Shown here: one piece after another, positions 26,518-36,914 of the stretch
How positions within the stretch are numbered: position 1 is the stretch's first letter
How the letters are laid out: each line of letters opens with the position of its first letter
From: Pedobacter nutrimenti
Lineage (GTDB): Bacteria; Bacteroidota; Bacteroidia; Sphingobacteriales; Sphingobacteriaceae
Direction of reading: 5' to 3'
Assembly (NCBI RefSeq): GCF_003208655.1
Contig: NZ_QKLU01000005.1
Span: 30,889 to 94,888 of the forward strand
Length of the DNA: 64,000 bases
Translations under genes and position numbers: made by a program
The notes under the pieces: generated by a model
Databases searched by the model: none
Told to the model about the DNA's origin: nothing
What the model saw: the letters and a program-made list of their open reading frames with translations, nothing else

Positions 26518-27360
26518 TTATAAAATATCCTGCAAACGAAAAGTCTCCTTCAGGCGGATGCCTTTTTCTGTTTGCTGCAGGGTGCAGCATTCATTCACCG
26601 GATCGTGCTCCAGGTAAAGAATATAATTGTTTTCAGCAGCTTCCTCTAAAAAAGCCTTTTTTTCAGTAAGTGTTTGAAGAGGAAACATGTCATAAGCCAT
26701 TACATAGGGTAGGGGGATATGTCCTGTAGAGGGCAAAAGATCTGCCATATAAACGATGGTCTTGTCTTTATACTTGATCTGGGGCAGCATCATGGCATCC
26801 GTATGGCCGTAGGCAAAGCGGACGTTGATGCCGGGATGGAATTCCACACCTTGTTTGTCCTGTATAAAGCGCAGTTGCCCGCTGTCTTGAATAGGCAGAA
26901 TGTTTTCTTTCAGAAAAGAGGCTTTTTCCCTGTCGTTGGGCTGAACAGCCCAGTCCCAGTGTTTCTGGTTGCTCCAGTAAAATGCATTTTTAAATGCCGG
27001 ACGAAGTTTCTCTCCTTCCCGGACAATCGATCCTCCGCAATGGTCAAAATGTAAATGGGTCAGAAATACATCTGTAATGTCTGCGCGGCTGAAGCCTTTT
27101 TTGGCAAGAGATTTATCTAAGGTATCTTCTCCGTGCAGGTAATAATGCCCCATGAACTTTGCATCCTGTTTATCCCCGATTCCATTATCCACCAGGATCA
27201 ACCGGTTTCCATCTTCAATCAGCAGGCAGCGCATTGCCCAGCTGCACATATTGTTTTCGTCTGCTGCATTGCTTTTTTGCCAGATGGATTTAGGAACGAC
27301 GCCAAACATGGCACCGCCGTCTAATTTAAACAATCCGGTATCAATGGTGTAAAGGTTCAT
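26518..27360 (-). CDS. MBL-fold metallohydrolase
   Basis: The 280-residue protein has the metallo-beta-lactamase metal site THLHFDHCGG (about residues 100-109), LVDNGIGD earlier, a second histidine segment YGHTDAMM and a final LEHDP. The N-terminal IDTGLFKLDGGAMFGVVPKSIW stretch resembles the AHL-lactonase/quinoprotein-like branch, but a lactone substrate cannot be claimed. It is probably cytoplasmic, as no signal peptide is present. Confidence 0.88.
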   Translation of the reverse strand: MNLYTIDTGLFKLDGGAMFGVVPKSIWQKSNAADENNMCSWAMRCLLIEDGNRLILVDNGIGDKQDAKFMGHYYLHGEDTLDKSLAKKGFSRADITDVFLTHLHFDHCGGSIVREGEKLRPAFKNAFYWSNQKHWDWAVQPNDREKASFLKENILPIQDSGQLRFIQDKQGVEFHPGINVRFAYGHTDAMMLPQIKYKDKTIVYMADLLPSTGHIPLPYVMAYDMFPLQTLTEKKAFLEEAAENNYILYLEHDPVNECCTLQQTEKGIRLKETFRLQDIL

Positions 27361-27389
27361 GGGATCTGATTTTAGGGTTCAGGGTAAAA

Positions 27390-27427
27390 GTAAAAAAACC
27401 TGCTGAACTGATCAGCAGGTTTTTTGA
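27390..27427 (-). terminator. Intrinsic terminator of lpdA
   Basis: AACCTGCTGA and TCAGCAGGTT are perfect arms around ACTGA, flanked by A7 and T6. Confidence 0.9.
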
Positions 27428-27450
27428 AATTATATCAGGTAAATTTTAGC

Positions 27451-28839
27451 CTACAAATGGATCACTTCACCGTAAGCATCAGCTGTAGCCTCCATAATGG
27501 CTTCGCTCATGGTTGGGTGTGGGTGTATAGATTTCAGCATTTCATGACCGGTGGTTTCCAGTTTACGGGCCACAACAATTTCTGCAATCATTTCAGTTAC
27601 ATTGGCGCCAATCATGTGTGCACCTAATAATTCTCCATATTTGGCATCATAAATTACTTTTACAAAGCCATCTTTTGCACCCGCGGCACTTGCTTTACCA
27701 GAAGCCGAGAATGGGAATTTACCAATTTTCAGTTCATAGCCAGCGGCTTTAGCTGCTTTTTCGGTATAACCTACTGAAGCAATTTCAGGAGTAGTGTAGG
27801 TACAGCCAGGTATGTTGTTGTAATCAATAGGCTCAGGATGGTGGCCAGCAATTTTCTCTACACAGGTGATACCTTCAGCAGAAGCCACGTGGGCCAGGGC
27901 CTGACCGGAAACGATATCGCCAATCGCGTAATAACCTTTTACATTGGTGTTGTAAAATTCATCTACAAGCACTTTTCCCTTTTCTGTTTTAATTCCGGTT
28001 TCTTCCAGACCAAGGTTTTCAATATTGGCAACTACACCTGCAGCAGAAAGGACAATGTCGCATTCCAGGGTCTGCATACCTGCAGCAGTTTTAACCTGGA
28101 CTTTACAGCCAGTACCACTGGTATCCACAGACTCCACGCTCGAAGAAGTCATGACCTCAATGCCTACCTTTTTAAAGCTGCGCAGCAATTGTTTGGAAAC
28201 ATCTTCGTCCTCTACAGGGACAATATTGTCCATGAACTCAACGATGGTTACTTTGGTACCCATTGTTGCGTAGAAATAGGCGAATTCAGAACCAATTGCT
28301 CCAGAACCGACAATAACCATAGATTTAGGCTGCTCAGGTAAAACCATAGCCTGCCTGTAGCCAATGATCTTTTTACCATCCTGTTTCAGGTTAGGCAATT
28401 CCCTGGAACGGCCACCGGTAGCAATGATGATGTGTTTTGCGCTGATCTCTTTCTGGGAACCGTCTGCTGATTTTACATCTACCTTATTTCCGGGTTTCAC
28501 TTTCGCCGTACCCATGATCACCTCGATTTTGTTCTTTTTCATTAAGAACTGAACACCTTTGCTCATGCCTTCAGCAACGCCACGGCTGCGTTTTACGACG
28601 GCCGCAAAATCAGCCTCAGCTTCGGCGGTTTTAATTCCGTACTCGGAAGCATGGTTAATATATTCGAAAACCTGAGCACTCTTTAATAAGGCTTTAGTTG
28701 GTATACATCCCCAGTTCAGGCAAATACCACCTAAAGATTCGCGCTCTACAATTGCGGTTTTTAAACCCAATTGTGAAGCTCTGATTGCAGCGACATATCC
28801 ACCAGGACCGCTGCCTATTACAATTACATCGTAGTTCAT
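27451..28839 (-). CDS. lpdA: Dihydrolipoyl dehydrogenase
   Basis: The 462-residue flavoprotein has the FAD motif GSGPGGYVAA at 9-18, the redox disulphide in GGICLNWGCIPTK, the NAD motif GSGAIGSEFAYF and the C-terminal His-Glu pair in IHPHPTMSEA. It reoxidises lipoyl groups of the pyruvate or 2-oxoglutarate dehydrogenase complexes. The complex subunits are not nearby. The gene stands alone with its own promoter and terminator. Confidence 0.96.
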   Translation of the reverse strand: MNYDVIVIGSGPGGYVAAIRASQLGLKTAIVERESLGGICLNWGCIPTKALLKSAQVFEYINHASEYGIKTAEAEADFAAVVKRSRGVAEGMSKGVQFLMKKNKIEVIMGTAKVKPGNKVDVKSADGSQKEISAKHIIIATGGRSRELPNLKQDGKKIIGYRQAMVLPEQPKSMVIVGSGAIGSEFAYFYATMGTKVTIVEFMDNIVPVEDEDVSKQLLRSFKKVGIEVMTSSSVESVDTSGTGCKVQVKTAAGMQTLECDIVLSAAGVVANIENLGLEETGIKTEKGKVLVDEFYNTNVKGYYAIGDIVSGQALAHVASAEGITCVEKIAGHHPEPIDYNNIPGCTYTTPEIASVGYTEKAAKAAGYELKIGKFPFSASGKASAAGAKDGFVKVIYDAKYGELLGAHMIGANVTEMIAEIVVARKLETTGHEMLKSIHPHPTMSEAIMEATADAYGEVIHL

Positions 28840-28871
28840 ATCTTAATAAAAGGAAAATTATCTAAACTGCT

Positions 28872-28879
28872 CAAAATTA
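28872..28879 (-). promoter_or_regulatory. -7 promoter element of lpdA
   Basis: TAATTTTG on the minus strand, exact TAnnTTTG, predicted leader about 28 bases. Confidence 0.45.
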
Positions 28880-29107
28880 AAAAAAATGTTGGTTATATCA
28901 GGTTTCTAAGATTTTTGTGACCTCATTTGGTGGAATTAATTTTTTGGTCACTTAAACTTAACATAGAAAGATAGAATCATTTTAAATAACAAAACTCTGT
29001 GCCCCTGTATATTAAATAGTTTGAATTTTATGTTAAATGTTGAAAAATATTGGGATTATTAATAATAATTTAACATTGAATATTGAAATCTGTGAATATT
29101 TAATAAT
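28880..29107. other. AT-rich divergent intergenic region
   Basis: Apart from the lpdA and TonB-receptor promoters at its two ends the stretch is AT-rich, with repeated TTTAA and AATATT words and no reading frame or hairpin I can support. Confidence 0.4.
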
Positions 29108-29115
29108 TATCTTTG
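29108..29115 (+). promoter_or_regulatory. -7 promoter element of the TonB-dependent receptor gene
   Basis: TATCTTTG is an exact TAnnTTTG; a TTG lies 22 bases upstream. The predicted leader is about 50 bases. Confidence 0.5.
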
Positions 29116-29170
29116 CCGGATACTATTATTCGTTACCTACAAACAAAAATTATTCACTCATCTAAAAAGT

Positions 29171-32100
29171 ATGAACAAATCTTTACTATTTAAAATCGTA
29201 GTAATTGTCATTGCATTCGTTGGGTCGTTTTCTGCGTCCATGGCGCAGATCACCACGTCTTCGGTGACAGGTATTGTAAAGGATGCGAAAGGTCCTTTAC
29301 CTGGTGCCAGCATTAAGGCGCGGCACATGCCTACTGGTACAGTGTATGGCATTACAACCAATAACGATGGCCGCTTCACCCTGGGAAACATGGGTGTTGG
29401 AGGTCCTTATGTTATTGAAGTGAGTTTTGTTGGTTATCAGCCAAAAAAAATCGAAGGTGTTTACCTGAAATTAGGTGAGCCTTTTGTCGTGAACGCCACA
29501 CTTTCGGACAATTCGTCTAACTTAAACGAAGTAACCATTGTGGGAACATCGGCAAATGCCATCTTAAATTCAAACAAAAATGGTTCATCGACCATCGTGA
29601 GCAGACAGCAAATCCAGAGTTTGCCAACGATTTCGCGTAGTATCAATGACATCACCAGGTTAAACCCTCAGTCTAACGGTACTTCAATTGCCGGTGGTAA
29701 CTACCGCTCGAACAACTTTACTGTAGATGGTTCCAACTTCAACAACATGTTTGGTATCGGATCAAACGTACCTGCAAATGGTGCACCGATTTCCATCGAC
29801 GCTTTGGAACAAATTTCAGTAAACGTAACCCCTTACGACGTACGTCAGTCTGGTTTTACAGGTGGCGCGGTCAATGCGGTAACCCGTTCAGGTTCGAATG
29901 ATTTTTCTGCTACTGCATTTTATCTGATGCGTAACCAGGACCAGCAGGGAACAAAAATTGGTGATTATACCATTACCAATGTACAGCCTTTTACCCAAAA
30001 ACAATACGGTGCAAGTTTGGGTGGCCCGATCATTAAAAACAAATTGTTCTTTTTTGCAAACGTAGAGTTTAACAAACAAAATCAGCCAGGTCAACCAAGA
30101 ATTGCTTCTTCAGCAGCAAATCCTTTTGGTTCAAGTGATAATGTGGCCCGCCCAACGGCTAGCTTTTTAGACGGGGTCAGATCTTACCTGATGTCTAAAT
30201 ACGGATATGATCCAGGACAGTATCAGGGATATCAGCAATTGTCAAATAACGACAAATTGTTGTTCCGTTTAGACTGGAACATTTCTAAAAACCACCGTTT
30301 TAACATCCGTTACAACCAGGTGGAAAGTAAAACACCAAGTAACGTAAGTACTTCAAGAAGTCCATTTACCAATTATACTACCGGTATTGGAAGAACGGAT
30401 AAAAATGCCTTATGGTTTAACAATTCAAATTACTATCAGGCCGCCAATTTATATTCTTGGGCAGCAGAGTTGAATTCCCAGTTTGGCAATAAATTTACCA
30501 ACGTATTAAGGGGAAGTTATTCTCATCAGAATGACCCTAGGTCATCAGACAGTGCAGTATTCCCTTTTGTAGACATTCTGGATAATGGTCAGCCTTTAAC
30601 CAGCTTTGGTTATGAGCCTTTCACTTTCGGTAACCTAAGAGATGTAAAAAATTACTCTATTACCGATAACTTTAACATGGCGCTTGGTAAACACAACGTA
30701 ACTTTGGGTGCACAATTAGATTTTAATACTACCCAAAATGGTTTTCAACGTTTTGGAACAAGTTATTATACCTTCAATTCCTGGAATGATTTTATAACCG
30801 GAGCCAATCCACGTGATTTTGGTATTACTTACTCTTTATCCCCAGGATATGAGCAAGCTTTCCCAACTTTCAAATTCAATACTTACTCCGCCTATATTCA
30901 GGATGAATTTACAGCAACAGACCGTTTGAAATTCACAGTGGGTGTGAGGGCAGAACAATTTACTTATCCAAGTGTGCCGCAAATCCAGCAGCATCCTTTA
31001 TTGAATCCATTGACTTTTGCTAATGGTGAAAAATTAAATACAGGTATCCTGCCATCGAATAGAATTTTATGGTCTCCTCGTTTTGGTTTCAACTGGGACA
31101 TTAAGGGCGATCGTTCCCTACAGTTAAGGGGAGGTTCTGGTATCTTCAGGGGAACAGTTCCTTTTGTATGGGTAGTTGCTCAGTCCGGAGATGCGGGCCT
31201 GATCCAGTTTACTCAAACTTCTTCAGGTGCGAATGTACCGGGACCATTTAATCCCGATCCAAGAGCATATTTGCCTAAAACGCCTCCTGCTGCGGGAACT
31301 GCACTTCCAAATCCAATCAGTACAGTATCACCTAATTTCAAAGCGCCTCAAACCTGGAAAAGTAACCTGGCCCTGGACTTTAAATTACCTGGTGATATCG
31401 TAGCCACTGTGGAAGGTATTTACAGCAAAGACATCAATGCTGCAATTGCCAGAAACGCGAACTTAGTTAATCCTACAGCTTTAAACTCTCCTGGATACCC
31501 TGACCACAGACCGTTCTATCCTGCGGCCAACAAAGATAAATTTATAAATCCATTGACAAGTGCTGGTTTGCCGGTGGCAAATGGAGCTGCAAATGGAACA
31601 GGAGCTTTTAATACTACTGTTTTAGATAACGCAAAAGGTGGTTACTACTGGTCTGCAACTGCACAATTGACCAAACAATTCAGAGGCGGTCTTTCTGCAA
31701 TGGTAGCCTATACCCATAGTGATGCCCGTAATTTTGGTGATGGCGCAGGTGATCAGCTGATCAACTTATGGTCTATTCCTCAAACTTCCGGAAATCCGAA
31801 CAACCCAAGTTTAAGTTACACCAGTAACGTTGTACCTGACCGTGTTGTGGCTTCATTGTCATACCGTAAAGAGTACCTGAAAAACCTGGCAACTACAGTG
31901 AGCTTGTTCTATACAGGATCTATCCAGGACCGTTCTTCTTATGTGTATTCAGCAGATTTCAACAGGGACGGACAGGCAAACGACCTGATCTATATTCCTA
32001 AGAGCCCTTCTGAAATTACATTCGATACCAAAACCATTACGGTAAACGGTGTCTCAAAAACCTTTACTCCTCAACAGCAAAGCGATGCTTTCTTCGCTTA

Positions 32101-32485
32101 TGTGGCACAGGATAAATACCTGAGCAAACACCAGGGAGAATATGCAGAGCGTAATGGAATCAAATTCCCATGGTTACACCGTGTGGATTTGAAAATTGTT
32201 CAGGAAGTATTCAGAAATGTTGGTGGCAAGAAAAACTCTTTCCAGTTTACAGCTGATATCCTGAACTTCACCAACCTGATCAATAAAAACTGGGGAACCT
32301 TAAAAAGGTTAAATGCAGCTAGTATCCTGCAACCTAGTAACGTGAGCGACATCAGTGCTACTGTTGCGCCTAAATTCAGATTGGCTGATTTCAACGGAGA
32401 TTTGGTTAGAAGCACTTTCAGTGATAACCAAACTATATCATCTACTTATTACATGCAGTTCGGAGTTCGTTACAACTTCAACTAA
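29171..32485 (+). CDS. Oar-like TonB-dependent receptor
   Basis: The 1104-residue protein has a signal peptide (cleavage after about residue 25), a CarboxypepD-type beta-sandwich (about 29-110), a plug region with NDITRLNPQSNG and a segment SVNVTPYDVRQSGFTGGAVNAVTRSG typical of Oar proteins, then a large outer-membrane barrel ending in an aromatic-rich strand (YMQFGVRYNFN). No SusD gene follows, so it is not a SusC glycan receptor. The ligand is unknown. TonB needed to energise it could be the one at 41.3 kb. Confidence 0.93.
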   Translation: MNKSLLFKIVVIVIAFVGSFSASMAQITTSSVTGIVKDAKGPLPGASIKARHMPTGTVYGITTNNDGRFTLGNMGVGGPYVIEVSFVGYQPKKIEGVYLKLGEPFVVNATLSDNSSNLNEVTIVGTSANAILNSNKNGSSTIVSRQQIQSLPTISRSINDITRLNPQSNGTSIAGGNYRSNNFTVDGSNFNNMFGIGSNVPANGAPISIDALEQISVNVTPYDVRQSGFTGGAVNAVTRSGSNDFSATAFYLMRNQDQQGTKIGDYTITNVQPFTQKQYGASLGGPIIKNKLFFFANVEFNKQNQPGQPRIASSAANPFGSSDNVARPTASFLDGVRSYLMSKYGYDPGQYQGYQQLSNNDKLLFRLDWNISKNHRFNIRYNQVESKTPSNVSTSRSPFTNYTTGIGRTDKNALWFNNSNYYQAANLYSWAAELNSQFGNKFTNVLRGSYSHQNDPRSSDSAVFPFVDILDNGQPLTSFGYEPFTFGNLRDVKNYSITDNFNMALGKHNVTLGAQLDFNTTQNGFQRFGTSYYTFNSWNDFITGANPRDFGITYSLSPGYEQAFPTFKFNTYSAYIQDEFTATDRLKFTVGVRAEQFTYPSVPQIQQHPLLNPLTFANGEKLNTGILPSNRILWSPRFGFNWDIKGDRSLQLRGGSGIFRGTVPFVWVVAQSGDAGLIQFTQTSSGANVPGPFNPDPRAYLPKTPPAAGTALPNPISTVSPNFKAPQTWKSNLALDFKLPGDIVATVEGIYSKDINAAIARNANLVNPTALNSPGYPDHRPFYPAANKDKFINPLTSAGLPVANGAANGTGAFNTTVLDNAKGGYYWSATAQLTKQFRGGLSAMVAYTHSDARNFGDGAGDQLINLWSIPQTSGNPNNPSLSYTSNVVPDRVVASLSYRKEYLKNLATTVSLFYTGSIQDRSSYVYSADFNRDGQANDLIYIPKSPSEITFDTKTITVNGVSKTFTPQQQSDAFFAYVAQDKYLSKHQGEYAERNGIKFPWLHRVDLKIVQEVFRNVGGKKNSFQFTADILNFTNLINKNWGTLKRLNAASILQPSNVSDISATVAPKFRLADFNGDLVRSTFSDNQTISSTYYMQFGVRYNFN

Positions 32486-32504
32486 TCAAAAAATAGTATG
32501 ATTT

Positions 32505-32536
32505 TTAAAAGGCGGCCCGAAAGGCCGCCTTTTTTA
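32505..32536. terminator. Bidirectional intrinsic terminator
   Basis: GGCGGCC and GGCCGCC pair around CGAAA, with A-rich and T7 flanks; shared by the convergent receptor and metallohydrolase genes. Confidence 0.9.
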
Positions 32537-35059
32537 TTTTCCGGGAATAAGCCAGACCGGCGAAGTCCAGGCCTGCTGTCCGTCTGTTTGGGTGACCCTT
32601 AAGTAATAGGAGGTTTCCTCCCGGAGGGCTGTTTTGTCAACCAGGTCTATGCTGACCCGGCTCAGGTCGGCCGAACTAATTCTTTTTCCGCCTTGCGGTT
32701 TAGAAGGGTCATACAGCATAAATATCCCTTTTGAGGTTCCGGGAACCTGTTCCAAACGGAGCAGGGCAAAATGATCTTCCGTATTTTTGACCACTTCAAT
32801 TCTGTCAATAGGCGCTGTACCCTGTACGGCAAAGTGAATTCTCACCGAATCAGTCCCGGATACCTTAAATTCTGAACCCATAATTTGTCCGTTGACTGAA
32901 AAATCGACCCCAATTTTAACCCCTGATGTGGCATAGGTATGCCTGTTTTTGATGGCCTGAAACAATTCCTGCCGGCTCAGGGAAGGAGAGAGGACTGCTG
33001 TTAGGCCACCTTCTCCCGGGGTTAAAAAATGAGTGTCACTTGCCCCCATAATGCCACTGCGGCGGCCTTGTTTTAAAGCATCCTGGTATTGGTGCCCGGG
33101 GACCTGTCTTCTGCCTTCAAAAGGGTTTTTGTAATATTCAAAACGGCCATGAAAAGAAACCACCTCAAAATTAGGTTCAAGCTGGGATTGGTAAAATGCA
33201 GCAGGGTTCCATCTGCCCCAAACGGCCTGACCGGTATGGTGCGCGGAAACAATACCTCCATAGGCTTTAATAAAAGCATATAACTTTTCTGTAGAATTCC
33301 CGTTTTGCTCTGCCGAACTGATGTTTAAGCCTTTTGTGTCGGGATAGATCACAATCCGGTGGCCATAGGCCGGCGGGGCGGTCCATTCAAAACCTAAAAA
33401 ATCAATGTAATGGTCTTTTACAGAGAGGTTTTTAGAAAGCAAGGCCAGTTCCTGGTACTCGCTGTTTTGTAACCTGCCCATCTCTGAATGGTCAGAGACC
33501 ACCCCAAAATCCAGTCCGGTTTTTTCTTTGGCCAGATAAATCAACTGATCCGGCCAGCCATATTTTCCATCACTTAAAACGGTATGCGAATGTGGGTCTC
33601 CAAAAAAGACCTGCAATTTCGGATCGGCAGATATAGAAAGGGCGGGGGCTTTGATGAGTGGCTGCTCCAGATCAATGGCCTTGTCGGTACTTTCTATGTC
33701 CATTAATTGCAAAGGATGCGGATGATTTTTCCATATGGGCTCTGGAAGCCGGGCATACAACACCACATTGTGATTGGCATTGGTGTTGTAAGCATCTACA
33801 AAACCACCCATCAGTTCTTTTTCCTTTCCTTTTTCAGGTAAAGTCTGGCCTTCCCAGGCCATATAGGTGCCTTTTCCTTTGAGTGCTGCAAAGGATGGCC
33901 ATTCGTCCCTTCCGGGTGAAAAAGTCGTCAGCTCCAGCAGTTCACTCCAGGAATTTCCATTATATACCCTTGCCCAGAGGTCAAAATTATGGGCGCCGTA
34001 GCGGTCTGTTCTCCAGGTTATCCAAAGTTTTTGCTGCCCGTCTATATAAAGTATCGGGAAAGTCTGGGTCTGTTTCCAGTGCCAGTAATCCTCTTCTTCG
34101 TCATTAGGGGTCTTATCAATATTGCGGTAGCTGATTTCGCCAAATTGAAGTTCTTCTGAAATTTTACCGGTTACAAACCATTGTCCGCTTTTAAAGGCTT
34201 TTAAAAAAATTGCACCGGAATGCTGATCGGAACGGCTTTTTTCTTTTTGTAAAGAACGCAAGCTGTTCCAGGCCAGCCATAAAGTTCCGTCGGCAGCACA
34301 GGCAATAGAAGGAGAGTCGTCAATGCTTAAACTTTTTGTTGCCTGGATCAGGGTATCTATCCGGGCAGGCTGCCGGCCTTTTTTACTCAACCTGGCCAAC
34401 CAGATGTCATAATTGCCCGATGCAGGGCTGTCCCAGGCCACCCATACTTGTCCACTGGGACTCGCAGCCAGACTGGCCCTTCTGTTCATCCCTCCCTGGC
34501 CCAGGTTTTCAGGACGGCTCCATTGGTTTTGTTGAAAAACCCTAAAACGAAGATCAATTTGGCCGGGCTTTACCCTTTCATAGCTGAGCCATATATTTCC
34601 GCTGCTGTCTTCAATAACAGCAGGGTGCAGGTTATTTTCGTTGTCCGGGCTCAGTTTTAACTCTGGACCCCATTTGGATTTTGTATTTGTTTTGGCATAA
34701 ACTGCCCATTTTCCGTTCCGTTTGCCTTGCCAGAAGACCCAAAGCTGACCTGTTTTAGAAATCAACAACCGGGAGTTGCTTTCTGTCCCTTGTCCTTCAT
34801 CTATTTGAAGTTCGGGCCCCCATTGTAAACCGGTTTTATGGCGGACTACAATACTTTCTTTGTCGGCTTTCATAGAAGTATAAGAAAGCCAGGAGTTGTT
34901 TTGCTGGTCAACAGCTAGTGAAGGGTATTTGTCATAGCTTCCGGCCTCAGTTAAGGAATGAAGTTCTTTAAGGGGCAGATCGGTGACATTGGACTGGGCA
35001 TTTGAAGGTGCTGTTTTCAGACAAATGAAAAGGAGGGGTAAAATGTAAATGAATTTCAT
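32534..35059 (-). CDS. Secreted CehA/McbA-type PHP metallohydrolase with N-terminal beta-propeller-like domain
   Basis: The 841-residue protein has a signal peptide (about 1-22), then some 420 residues with recurring W-x-(A/S)-W-x-(S/G) and S-x-(D/N)-x-x-x-G-x-x-W motifs like a beta-propeller, then a PHP-type metal site: FGDPHSHTVLSDG, VVSDHSEMG, a HHTGQAVWG segment and a late GASDTHF. This matches DUF3604/CehA-McbA hydrolases, which act on phosphodiesters or aryl esters. It lies 49 bases downstream of a 5'-nucleotidase gene, which suggests joint use of exported organic phosphates. A true substrate is not known. Confidence 0.82.
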   Translation of the reverse strand: MKFIYILPLLFICLKTAPSNAQSNVTDLPLKELHSLTEAGSYDKYPSLAVDQQNNSWLSYTSMKADKESIVVRHKTGLQWGPELQIDEGQGTESNSRLLISKTGQLWVFWQGKRNGKWAVYAKTNTKSKWGPELKLSPDNENNLHPAVIEDSSGNIWLSYERVKPGQIDLRFRVFQQNQWSRPENLGQGGMNRRASLAASPSGQVWVAWDSPASGNYDIWLARLSKKGRQPARIDTLIQATKSLSIDDSPSIACAADGTLWLAWNSLRSLQKEKSRSDQHSGAIFLKAFKSGQWFVTGKISEELQFGEISYRNIDKTPNDEEEDYWHWKQTQTFPILYIDGQQKLWITWRTDRYGAHNFDLWARVYNGNSWSELLELTTFSPGRDEWPSFAALKGKGTYMAWEGQTLPEKGKEKELMGGFVDAYNTNANHNVVLYARLPEPIWKNHPHPLQLMDIESTDKAIDLEQPLIKAPALSISADPKLQVFFGDPHSHTVLSDGKYGWPDQLIYLAKEKTGLDFGVVSDHSEMGRLQNSEYQELALLSKNLSVKDHYIDFLGFEWTAPPAYGHRIVIYPDTKGLNISSAEQNGNSTEKLYAFIKAYGGIVSAHHTGQAVWGRWNPAAFYQSQLEPNFEVVSFHGRFEYYKNPFEGRRQVPGHQYQDALKQGRRSGIMGASDTHFLTPGEGGLTAVLSPSLSRQELFQAIKNRHTYATSGVKIGVDFSVNGQIMGSEFKVSGTDSVRIHFAVQGTAPIDRIEVVKNTEDHFALLRLEQVPGTSKGIFMLYDPSKPQGGKRISSADLSRVSIDLVDKTALREETSYYLRVTQTDGQQAWTSPVWLIPGK

Positions 35060-35108
35060 CGGCTTGCAATTTGTTTTTTCAATGAAGTACCTGTTTTGTT
35101 TATAGTGA

Positions 35109-36653
35109 TTAATTTTTAACCGGAATGAGCCTGTTCATTTCAGGGGCCTGGATGATTTTTGTTTTTTTAATATGGTCCATAATGACGGTCGAAAAAGGTG
35201 TTTTGTCATTTACTTTTTTCAAATCGTGGAAGGTCTGGTACAGGTCGCCTCCATCTGCAATGAAACTATTGGTCCCTACCCGGTAAATTTTAGAGTCCTG
35301 AACCGGGGCCGAACCGATCTGGAGCCGGACCAATCGTTTTCCGACAGGCTTTTTAAGGTCATACCATGCTTTGAGACCGGATACCTGCATCATTCCCCTT
35401 TCCAGGGAAAAACTTTGTTCCAGAACTTCTTTAATTTGTTTGCCGGTCATTTCCAGAACAGAAAGGGTATTGAAAAATGGAACAGCATCCAGTACATTTC
35501 CATTGGTAATGGTACCTTGGGGAAGGTCTGCGCGAAGCCCCCCTGCATTTTCAAAGGCAACATCTGTATTTGTGGTTTCCCGGATCACATCGGCAATAAA
35601 ACAACCCAGGGAAGATTCCCGCATGTAATCCCTCACCAGACGGTTTTTTAAAGAACCCAATGGTATCCCGATCTGAGGAGCGAATTTTTCTTTGTAGGCA
35701 TTAATTTTAGCCTGTACCAAAGAATCCGCAGGGTAGCGGTCACTCCAGACCTTGAGCAGTTCTCCTGTATAGGAAGTTATTTTTTTATCTTTAAACTGTA
35801 CTTTTAAATAGCCAAGCCTGGTCCCGTAACCATAGGTCTGAACAATTAATGCACCGTTTACAGGTTCTCTATAAGGCCTTTCCATTCCTTTATGCGCATG
35901 GCCCCCAATGTAAATGTCAATTCCGGGCACAACGCTGCAAAAATCAATATCCTCCCTTACATCACGTTGCACCTCAGGCCTGGCTTCTGCATCAGTTTGC
36001 TGGGGACCGGTTTTCCCCTGATGGGCCAGTACAACAATCAGGTCTACCTGTGGTTTTAGTTCTGCGACTATTTTTTGAGTAATGGGAACCGGGTCCCGGA
36101 ATTCCAGGTCAGCGGAACCTTCCTGCCAGAGCACACTAAAGGCATCCAGGCCTATGATACCAATAACCCCCAACCTGATGCCATTTTTCTCGAGGATGGT
36201 ATAAGGCCGGGCGTAAGGAATTTCTGTGCCCTTGTAAAAAATATTAGCACCCAGTACAGGAAATGGTACCCTGTTGATCTGTTTCAGGAAATTTTTACTG
36301 CCATAATCAAATTCATGATTGCCAATGCCCATCGCATCATAGTGCATGCTCATCATCATTTCCATTAACAGTTCTCCCTGGCTTACATTGGAGAGCATTC
36401 CGGTAAACATGTCTCCGGCATCGAAAAGAAAGGTGTTTTTTTCTTTAGCCCTGAGCTGGCCGATCATGGTGCTCAGTTGCCCGGCGCCCCCCAGTTTTGG
36501 GCTGTCTTTTAACCAGTAAGCCGGAACAGGATCGAAGGCACTGTGAAAATCATTGGTATACAGAATGGTGATTTCTTTAGGAGGGGTTTGGTTATAAGCT
36601 TTGGCCATAAAGCACAACCAGCAGGTAAAAAAACAGATTATTTTCAGGTTCAT
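35109..36653 (-). CDS. Secreted 5'-nucleotidase/UDP-sugar hydrolase-like protein
   Basis: The 514-residue protein has a signal peptide, an N-terminal calcineurin-type phosphoesterase domain (ILYTNDFHSAFDP, DAGDMFTG, GNHEFDYG, LAHQG, GGHAH) and a C-terminal 5'-nucleotidase substrate domain with FENAGGLRADLPQG and NGNVLDAVPFFNTL. This is the UshA/NT5E layout, so it should release phosphate from nucleotides in the periplasm. It is the first gene of a pair with the PHP hydrolase. Confidence 0.92.
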   Translation of the reverse strand: MNLKIICFFTCWLCFMAKAYNQTPPKEITILYTNDFHSAFDPVPAYWLKDSPKLGGAGQLSTMIGQLRAKEKNTFLFDAGDMFTGMLSNVSQGELLMEMMMSMHYDAMGIGNHEFDYGSKNFLKQINRVPFPVLGANIFYKGTEIPYARPYTILEKNGIRLGVIGIIGLDAFSVLWQEGSADLEFRDPVPITQKIVAELKPQVDLIVVLAHQGKTGPQQTDAEARPEVQRDVREDIDFCSVVPGIDIYIGGHAHKGMERPYREPVNGALIVQTYGYGTRLGYLKVQFKDKKITSYTGELLKVWSDRYPADSLVQAKINAYKEKFAPQIGIPLGSLKNRLVRDYMRESSLGCFIADVIRETTNTDVAFENAGGLRADLPQGTITNGNVLDAVPFFNTLSVLEMTGKQIKEVLEQSFSLERGMMQVSGLKAWYDLKKPVGKRLVRLQIGSAPVQDSKIYRVGTNSFIADGGDLYQTFHDLKKVNDKTPFSTVIMDHIKKTKIIQAPEMNRLIPVKN

Positions 36654-36914
36654 AACAGTAAAGGGATTGATGTAGTTTAAGTTACTGCTTTTTCAGGATG
36701 AACCATTTGTTTTTTAAGCAAAAACTACAGAAAGACCTCGAACTTTCCAGTGGTTACAGGGACTTAGTCCGGAGATTAAAGGGAGATTACAAAGACTTCA
36801 CCCAGACACCTTTTCGGTAAACTCCGGGTATAATCCGGGTAAAATATTTATCTTATTTGTGTAATATATAAGTAATTGGTAAATTGTATTTAGTTAAACC
36901 TAAAAATTGATGTT

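Noticed and set aside
29171..32485. Reading the TonB receptor as a SusC protein of a glycan-use locus
   Set aside because: No SusD gene follows and the internal motifs are those of Oar-like receptors; the neighbours are not carbohydrate genes.
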